Assembly: GCF_018390645.1 (NCBI RefSeq)
Contig: NZ_JAHBGC010000020.1
Coordinates: 542,869 to 606,868 of the forward strand
Reading direction: 5' to 3'
Origin: Ancylobacter dichloromethanicus
GTDB lineage: Bacteria; Pseudomonadota; Alphaproteobacteria; Rhizobiales; Xanthobacteraceae
Length of the DNA: 64,000 nucleotides
Shown: positions 59,201 through 64,000 of the stretch, piece by piece
How positions within the stretch are numbered: the first letter of the stretch is position 1
Layout: the number at the start of each line of letters is the position of its first letter
Notes under the pieces: model-generated
Databases searched by the model: none
What the model was told of the DNA's origin: nothing
What the model saw: the letters and a program-made list of their open reading frames with translations, nothing else
Translations under genes and position numbers: made by a program

Positions 59201-60007
59201 CTACCAGTGGATGGTGATGGTGACGAAGTTGTAGGGCGGCACCGGCCCGACATATTTGAAGCTGAGCCGTGCGCCCCATTCCTCGTCCATGGCGCGGATG
59301 CTGGCATCGAGCTGGGCTTCGAGCGCGGTGTCCACCAGGAAGGCGGCGTTGATTACCATGCGGTCGCCGATGACCTTGTTGAGCCGGCTCTTGTGGACGA
59401 AGGCCCGGACCCGGTCGAGCACGCGCTGCTCGTCCTCCCGGCGCTTGCGTTCCAGCGCCTGGCCGATCTGCTCGCCGAGCTGGATGCGCTCGTAATGGCT
59501 CTTGTCCGGGGAGCGGCCGACCAGTGAATCGCGCAATTTGCGGATGCCCGGATTCTCGGCCAGCACCTCCTCGAACACCACCTCTTCCCGCCACGACGCC
59601 TTCAGCCCCAGTTCCGCCCGGCCGCGCATCTGCTCAAGCAGCCCGAGGAGTTCGTCGCGACGCTCGTGCAGGATCTTCTCCGTGATCACCGCGGCGTCGG
59701 ACCCCACCGTGCCGAAGCACACCGGCAGCAGCGTGTGACGGGCCATCACCTGCTCCAGCACACGGGTGTGGGCGAGCATGTTGCGGCGGCTGTTGTCGTA
59801 TTCGATCCGCGGCGAATTGCTCACTACGGCCGCGAGACGGCCCAGCGTGATCGTGTGCACCTCGTCGCCGCGCCCGCCGATGGCCGGCACATCGAAGGTC
59901 GCCGGCGCCGGGGCGTCGATGATGCCGTAGAGATATTTGCCGTCGGCCAGTGCCACCGCCTCGGTGGTGCGGGCTCGGTTCACGGGGGCGGACAGGGTGG
60001 CGCTCAT
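59201..60007 (-). CDS. gvpF: Gas vesicle protein GvpF
   Basis: A 268-residue GvpF/L protein, the one most like canonical GvpF. KYLYGIIDAPAPATFDVPAI begins the first domain, with HTITLGRLAAVVSNSP and TLLPVCFGTVGSD. A long helical arm runs through ERKRREDEQRVLDRVRAF, and the C-terminal strand reads FKYVGPVPPYNFVTITIHW. Its ATG overlaps the zincin-like gene stop (ATGA). GvpF is thought to bind GvpA monomers and prevent their aggregation. Confidence 0.94.
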   Translation of the reverse strand: MSATLSAPVNRARTTEAVALADGKYLYGIIDAPAPATFDVPAIGGRGDEVHTITLGRLAAVVSNSPRIEYDNSRRNMLAHTRVLEQVMARHTLLPVCFGTVGSDAAVITEKILHERRDELLGLLEQMRGRAELGLKASWREEVVFEEVLAENPGIRKLRDSLVGRSPDKSHYERIQLGEQIGQALERKRREDEQRVLDRVRAFVHKSRLNKVIGDRMVINAAFLVDTALEAQLDASIRAMDEEWGARLSFKYVGPVPPYNFVTITIHW

Positions 60008-61017
60008 GACGGGCCTTCTGCTTTGGGCGCGATGGGGGCGAGGCGCAAGGAGAGCGGCGCGCCACCGGCGGAGAGGAAAGCGGACAGGCGCAGGAGGATG
60101 TCCGCGCACCAGCCGGCGATCGCCTCTCCGCTCCATTCCGGTTGGAGGCGGAGGAAGCGCTCGCTGAGGTCGCGGTACATGTCCGTGACCTCCGGCGCCA
60201 TGCGGGACATCAGGTCGTCCAGCAGCAACTCCTCCAGATCCGCCATTTCGGCGGTGAGGCCGGACTGGACGAAGGGGACCAGTTCCAGCGCGAAGGGCAG
60301 GCTGATCTGGGCATCGGCCAGCCGCAGCAGCGGGCGCAATTGCTCGGATGGCAATGTGCCGGCGGCGACCGCCGCCGCCGCCCGACGCTCCAGTTCGAGG
60401 CGCTGCGGCAGATTGTTCACCGCCTGGCGCAGGGTGAGCCGGTCGAGGTGCCGCAGCGCGTCGTCAAAGCCATGGACAAGGCAGAAGCGGTTGGCGAGTA
60501 GCTCGGTCACCGCGCCGGTGGACAAGGTCCGCCCCAGCTGCGCGGCGAGCGGGGCAAGGGTGGCGGGACCCTCGGCCTCCACCGTCAGCGTGCGGGCGGC
60601 GGTGGTCGCCGGCGCCTCGGAGAGGGGATGGGCATGCTCATGGGCGAGCAGGCCCTCGGCGGCGAGGCTGTCGCCCCAATAGCCTTCCGCCGTCATGATG
60701 TGGCGGTTGACGAAGACGAAGCACTCGGTGGCGTGGCGCGGGTCGTAGAGATTGACCATGGGGCGCTGCGGCAGGCGCACCAGGTCGTCGGCCACCAGGC
60801 GGTGCGTCCGGGCAAGCTGGCCGACCAGCGGCGCCAGGTCGTCGAGCACGAACAGCGTCACCGTCTCGTGCCGCCAGAGGCCCTGGTCGACCAATCGGCG
60901 CACCACGCGCTCCTCCGCCTGCACGATGGCGGAAATGTCGGCGGCGCAGTCGGTGACGACCCGGACCCGGGCTTCGCCGACGGTGAAGGCGCCGATCCCC
61001 TCCGCCATCCCGCTCAT
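60004..61017 (-). CDS. Zincin-like protein with HEXXH motif in the gvp cluster, function unknown
   Basis: A 337-residue protein of no recognised gvp family. EGLLAHEHAHPL places HEHAH at residues 126-130 (an H-E-x-x-H zinc site), and VTELLANRF at about 171-179 offers a third ligand, Glu172, in an E-x-x-A-N-x-F context like that of ImmA/IrrE and other gluzincins. The C-terminal half is helical and rich in Leu/Arg. It lies between gvpH and gvpF, with 4-base overlap on one side and a 4-base gap on the other, so it is part of the operon. It may process a gas vesicle protein; this is inference. Whether it corresponds to an enterobacterial gvp gene of unknown function could not be decided. Confidence 0.8.
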   Translation of the reverse strand: MSGMAEGIGAFTVGEARVRVVTDCAADISAIVQAEERVVRRLVDQGLWRHETVTLFVLDDLAPLVGQLARTHRLVADDLVRLPQRPMVNLYDPRHATECFVFVNRHIMTAEGYWGDSLAAEGLLAHEHAHPLSEAPATTAARTLTVEAEGPATLAPLAAQLGRTLSTGAVTELLANRFCLVHGFDDALRHLDRLTLRQAVNNLPQRLELERRAAAAVAAGTLPSEQLRPLLRLADAQISLPFALELVPFVQSGLTAEMADLEELLLDDLMSRMAPEVTDMYRDLSERFLRLQPEWSGEAIAGWCADILLRLSAFLSAGGAPLSLRLAPIAPKAEGPS

Positions 61018-61021
61018 GGCG

Positions 61022-61594
61022 TCAGACCTTTCGCAGCTTGGCCTGAAGGATGCCATTGCGGTGGCTGCGCTCCAGCGAGGCGGGGTCGACGGGGCCGGGC
61101 AGGGTGATGGTCTTGGCGTAGAGGTGGCGGCCGGTGGTGGAGAGCGAGAGCCGGTTGCCGTCCAGCGCGAGCGAAATCTCGTTCTCCGCCACGCCGGGGA
61201 TCTCGGCGGTGACGATGATCTCGTCGGCCTCGTCGAACACATCCACCAGCGGCTCGCGCACGTCCTCCACCACCGGGCCCTTGGCGGTGGGGGTGACATT
61301 GCCGAAGCGCCGGACCTGGGGAACCCCGCCAATGCCGGTGCGCAGGCTGAAGCCGTAGACGCCGCGCGCCTGATCGCCGAGCCCCTTCACCCTGAACTCG
61401 CCTTCGCGCTGGACGTCCTCTGCCTTCTCGACCAGCGTGCCCAGCATTTCCACCAGGCCGCCGAGACCGCGGAACGCCGCCCCGAGATCGGCCAGCGCCT
61501 CGGTCTTGGGATCGGCGTCCGGCCTGGCGTTTGGCTTGGCGCCCGCCTTCTTGTGCGGGCCCTCGTCCTGATCCTTGTCGTCCTTGCCGGTCAT
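61022..61594 (-). CDS. gvpH: Gas vesicle protein GvpH (Hsp20 family)
   Basis: A 190-residue protein with a charged N-terminal arm (Lys/Asp/Pro-rich, 1-40) and an alpha-crystallin domain (about 105-185): VREPLVDVFDEADEIIVTAEIPGVAENEISLALDGNRLSLS then the TITLPGPVDPASLE strand. GvpH proteins stabilise the large accessory proteins. It lies between gvpV-like and the zincin-like gene. The rest of the sequence is low in complexity, as in other GvpH. Confidence 0.88.
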   Translation of the reverse strand: MTGKDDKDQDEGPHKKAGAKPNARPDADPKTEALADLGAAFRGLGGLVEMLGTLVEKAEDVQREGEFRVKGLGDQARGVYGFSLRTGIGGVPQVRRFGNVTPTAKGPVVEDVREPLVDVFDEADEIIVTAEIPGVAENEISLALDGNRLSLSTTGRHLYAKTITLPGPVDPASLERSHRNGILQAKLRKV

Positions 61595-61625
61595 GTAGCC
61601 ACTCCCCTTCTCAGAGCTGAGTTGC

Positions 61626-61982
61626 CTAATATTCGATGAGTGCGTGTGCGTGCGCCGCCACCGGCTCGGGGGCCGCTTCCTGGCGCACTCGCCGACGCCG
61701 GGGCGGCGATCCCGCCGACGGTGGGGAGGGCGGCGCGTCGAGCAGCATGACCCGCATCGCCGAAAGCTCCTCGTCGACCTTGGCCAGCATCCGCTCCGCC
61801 TCGGCCTGGCGGGCGCTCCAGGCCTCCAACTCGCGCAGGAGGCGGCTGCGCTCGTTCTCCAGCCGCGCGAAACGGCTCACCGCCTGGGTGCGGTTGGAAG
61901 GCGCGGCGTGGGTAAGCCGGGTCTGCACCGTGGCAACATCGCGCAGCCCTCGCGTGCGCGCCGTCTTCTTGTCGGAGCCCAT
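61626..61982 (-). CDS. gvpV: GvpV-like small gas vesicle protein
   Basis: A 118-residue protein. It is basic at the start (GSDKKTARTRGLRDVA), has a helical coiled-coil core (RFARLENERSRLLRELEAWSARQ), and ends in a Pro/Arg-rich segment (PPRRRRVRQE) and an Ala-rich tail. It lies right after gvpN, as gvpV does in Serratia (gvpA-C-N-V). The identification rests mainly on position and size; the sequence signal is weak. Confidence 0.55.
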   Translation of the reverse strand: MGSDKKTARTRGLRDVATVQTRLTHAAPSNRTQAVSRFARLENERSRLLRELEAWSARQAEAERMLAKVDEELSAMRVMLLDAPPSPPSAGSPPRRRRVRQEAAPEPVAAHAHALIEY

Positions 61983-61987
61983 AGCGG

Positions 61988-63052
61988 TCAGCCCTCCCGG
62001 AGGATGCGCGGATGCGGGCTGGCGCGGCGTGCGCGCGGCTTCGCCAGCGACGGGCAGTGGATCTCGATGAGGGCCAGCAGCGCGGCGCGGCGCGTCTCGC
62101 GGTCGGTCTCCTCCGCCCGCTGGCCGGAGAAGATGCGCGATTCCAGCGCGTCCGAGCACAACTGCACGAACCGGGGATCGTCGATGGAGATCTCGAAACC
62201 TTCCTGCGCCGCGACGCGGGCGATCATCAGGCTGGCGCGCAGCGTCGGCGTCTGCTGATAGTCGCCGGAGGCGCGGAAGGCGCGCACGAGATCGATGATC
62301 CGGGCGGCGCCGGCGTCGGCGAGGCCGGTGCGGGCGGCCGTGACCGCAAGTTCCATCGCCCGGTCGGGATAGTCGACGTCGATGGTGGCGAGCCGGTCGG
62401 CCAGGGCGTCCTGACTGGCATGGACGCCGGCATACTCCTGCGGGTTGCTGGTGAAGATGGCCCGGAATTCCGGATGCACCCGGATGTAGCACTCTTCCCG
62501 CGCCTGCGCCGGCAGGAACAGCATCTTCTCCTCGAACACGCCGAGCAGCACGTTGTGCGTCTCCGGCCGCGAGCGGGTGAATTCGTCGTAGACCAGGGTG
62601 AAGCCCTGGCGGCAGGCCGTCGTGAGGCGGTGGTCGGTCCAGTGCTGGTTGGCGGTCTCTTCCAGCTTGGTGACGTTGTGGATGAACTGATCCACTACCT
62701 TGCGGTAATGGTAGCCGCGCTGCGAGCCGACCAGATCGGCCGTGCCCAGCTCGTTGTCACCGGTGATCACGATCACCGGCCGGCCGAGCTGAGCGGCCAC
62801 ATGCAGGGCGAGCGTGGTCTTGCCGGTTCCGGCCGGGCCGCGGAAATGAAGCGGATAGCCGGCTTTTAGAAAGCCCAGACCGCGCCGGGTGAGGTCGCGG
62901 ACCTGCTCGGTTTCGACGAAGCCGTTCCGCGGACGGGGCGTCAGCGCGGCCTGGCTGGAACGGCCGCCCACCTTGGGCGCGAAAGGCTGCGACGCGGCGC
63001 CGAACCCGGATGTTGCCGGCAGCGGTTCCCTGGATGCGGCCTCGGTGGTCAT
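61988..63052 (-). CDS. gvpN: Gas vesicle protein GvpN (MoxR-type AAA+ ATPase)
   Basis: A 354-residue ATPase. A variable N-terminal region (about 1-55) precedes Walker A in HFRGPAGTGKTTLALHVA, Walker B in TLVYDEFTRSRPETHNVLL, and a MoxR-like sensor segment FRAIFTSNPQEYAGV. The C-terminal domain has ARAAR-like helices before a basic tail (KPRARRASPHPR). GvpN promotes growth of vesicles beyond the small biconical stage. It follows gvpC-like by about 110 bases that contain a strong hairpin. Confidence 0.94.
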   Translation of the reverse strand: MTTEAASREPLPATSGFGAASQPFAPKVGGRSSQAALTPRPRNGFVETEQVRDLTRRGLGFLKAGYPLHFRGPAGTGKTTLALHVAAQLGRPVIVITGDNELGTADLVGSQRGYHYRKVVDQFIHNVTKLEETANQHWTDHRLTTACRQGFTLVYDEFTRSRPETHNVLLGVFEEKMLFLPAQAREECYIRVHPEFRAIFTSNPQEYAGVHASQDALADRLATIDVDYPDRAMELAVTAARTGLADAGAARIIDLVRAFRASGDYQQTPTLRASLMIARVAAQEGFEISIDDPRFVQLCSDALESRIFSGQRAEETDRETRRAALLALIEIHCPSLAKPRARRASPHPRILREG

Positions 63053-63100
63053 GCGGAAATTCCTCGTCGGTTGCCGAATTCACGATTGGCGCCTTGGGAC

Positions 63101-63131
63101 GGGCGTCGGCGTGCTGACAACGCCGACGCCC
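63101..63131 (-). other. Stable hairpin between gvpC-like and gvpN
   Basis: A perfect 12-bp stem (GGGCGTCGGCGT and ACGCCGACGCCC, 7-base loop) lies in the 112-base gap. There is no U-run. It may stabilise the upstream (gvpA-gvpC) mRNA or damp transcription into gvpN, giving more shell protein than accessory proteins. Confidence 0.55.
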
Positions 63132-63164
63132 GCAGGTTTCAGAGAGACGCGCCGGGTATGACGC

Positions 63165-63977
63165 TCACGCGGACTTTCCTGACGTGGACTTTTCACCCGA
63201 CCCCTTGTCGCCGGCGCCTTTGGCGACGGTCGGCTTGTTGTCGACCGCGATGGGAGCGGCCACCTTGCCGGGCGCACCCTGGAGCGGCTCGGCCTTGGCG
63301 ACCTCCGGCATGGCGGGTTCTACCTTGGCGGGACCGGCCGTCGGCGGCGCCACAACTTCCGGAACGGTGGCGTCGAGTGTGACCGTCTCGACCTTCAGCA
63401 TTTCGGCCTTGGGCGCATCCTGCTTTGGCGCCTCGGGCGGGGCCTTCCCGGCGTTCGCGGCGGCCGGCGCCGAGCGGACGCGCCCGTGCCAGATGCCCGA
63501 CGCCGCCTGCCGGTCGCCGGTCAGGGCGGCGAGAAAGGCGAGATTGCCGGTCGTCGACTCATGCACGGCGGCACTGAGGGCGTTGCGGTCCAACTGGCGC
63601 TGGCGAAGGTCCGCCGCTTCCGCCTTGCGGCGCATGGCGGACTGCGTGCCCATCCATTTGCGCGTGCTGCTCCGCAACGCCGCGAAGCCTTCTGACCGAT
63701 CGTGATAGAGGCGGGCGGCTTGCTTGATGCGCGCCTTGCGGTAGCCATCAATGCGCTCATCGGCTTGGCCGAGCAGAATGGCAGTGCTGAGTTTGATGGT
63801 ACGCAACGCCTCGCTGAGGCGGTGCTGCTGCTCCGAGGCCATCCGGCGTCGGGCGGCATGGGCGTCGCCCAAATGGCGAGTGGTATCCTTGCGGATGCCG
63901 CCAAGCGCCGCGTGACGGGCCTCGCGGGTTGAGGCCAGTGTCGCGACGGTGTGGGAAATCTGGCCGGCCAAAGACAT
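63165..63977 (-). CDS. gvpC: GvpC-like gas vesicle outer-surface protein
   Basis: A 270-residue protein. The N-terminal 160 residues are helical, Ala/Arg/Gln-rich (HAARRRMASEQQHRLSEALR, SSTRKWMGTQSAMRRKAEA) without clear 33-residue repeats. The last 100 residues are Ala/Pro/Lys-rich and low in complexity. GvpC proteins bind the outside of the vesicle shell and strengthen it. Identification rests on size, composition and its place just before gvpN, where gvpC sits in cyanobacteria and Serratia; gvpA should then lie just right of the window. Residue repeats are too degenerate to confirm by eye. Confidence 0.6.
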   Translation of the reverse strand: MSLAGQISHTVATLASTREARHAALGGIRKDTTRHLGDAHAARRRMASEQQHRLSEALRTIKLSTAILLGQADERIDGYRKARIKQAARLYHDRSEGFAALRSSTRKWMGTQSAMRRKAEAADLRQRQLDRNALSAAVHESTTGNLAFLAALTGDRQAASGIWHGRVRSAPAAANAGKAPPEAPKQDAPKAEMLKVETVTLDATVPEVVAPPTAGPAKVEPAMPEVAKAEPLQGAPGKVAAPIAVDNKPTVAKGAGDKGSGEKSTSGKSA

Positions 63978-64000
63978 GCTCCGATGCTCCTTGCCCCAAG

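Overview
The window is a high-GC chromosomal segment from an alphaproteobacterium of the order Hyphomicrobiales. The family Xanthobacteraceae, and a gas-vacuolate genus such as Ancylobacter, fit best. This is inferred from four things: the eno-ftsB-pdhABC-lpdA-lipA gene order, a Bradyrhizobium-type beta-1,3/1,6-glucan locus, the DmeRF metal-efflux pair, and a large gas vesicle (gvp) cluster. No tRNA, rRNA, CRISPR array, transposase or integrase was seen.

Layout. 0-4 kb: end of tpiA, then secG, pyrG and a VOC-family protein. 4-9.7 kb: a beta-glucan locus with an NdvB-like GH17-GT2 synthase, a small secreted protein and an NdvC-like GH17 membrane protein. 9.7-14.7 kb: an EamA transporter, glmU, glmS and queF. 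14.8-24.5 kb: eno, an FtsB-like protein, the pyruvate dehydrogenase operon (pdhA, a small membrane protein, pdhB, pdhC, lpdA), lipA and a COQ10/RatA-like protein.

24.5-31.4 kb is an accessory island. It holds a GNAT acetyltransferase, three tandem phage-tail-collar (MdpB-like) proteins and what looks like an unusual RiPP locus. That locus has a candidate precursor peptide ending in Ser, an asparagine-synthetase-like cyclase, a sulfotransferase, an HPr-kinase-like protein and a PqqD/RRE-like protein, but no recognisable lasso B2 protease. 31.5-35 kb: ridA and a divergent tetR sharing a dyad-rich operator region, small ORFs, cspA, rpsU and a response regulator.

35-39.4 kb: a cobalamin riboswitch precedes nrdA and nrdB. 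The NrdB has Phe at the radical-Tyr position and Glu as first metal ligand, which is the class Ic (Chlamydia-type Mn/Fe) signature. 39.4-52.7 kb: a COG0523 zinc-type GTPase with a Zur-like palindrome, two MFS transporters, nitrilase plus agmatinase, an alpha/beta hydrolase, eutBC, an L,D-transpeptidase lipoprotein and dmeR-dmeF.

52.8-64 kb: a leftward gas vesicle cluster that continues beyond the right edge, where gvpA is expected. In transcription order it is gvpC-like, gvpN, gvpV-like, gvpH (Hsp20), a novel HEXXH zincin-like protein, gvpF, gvpG, gvpO, gvpJ, a Cdc48-like double AAA+ ATPase, a GvpF/L-J-domain fusion, gvpL, gvpS, a fourth GvpF/L and gvpK. Its wealth of chaperone, unfoldase and protease-like parts is the second main point of novelty, after the RiPP-like locus.
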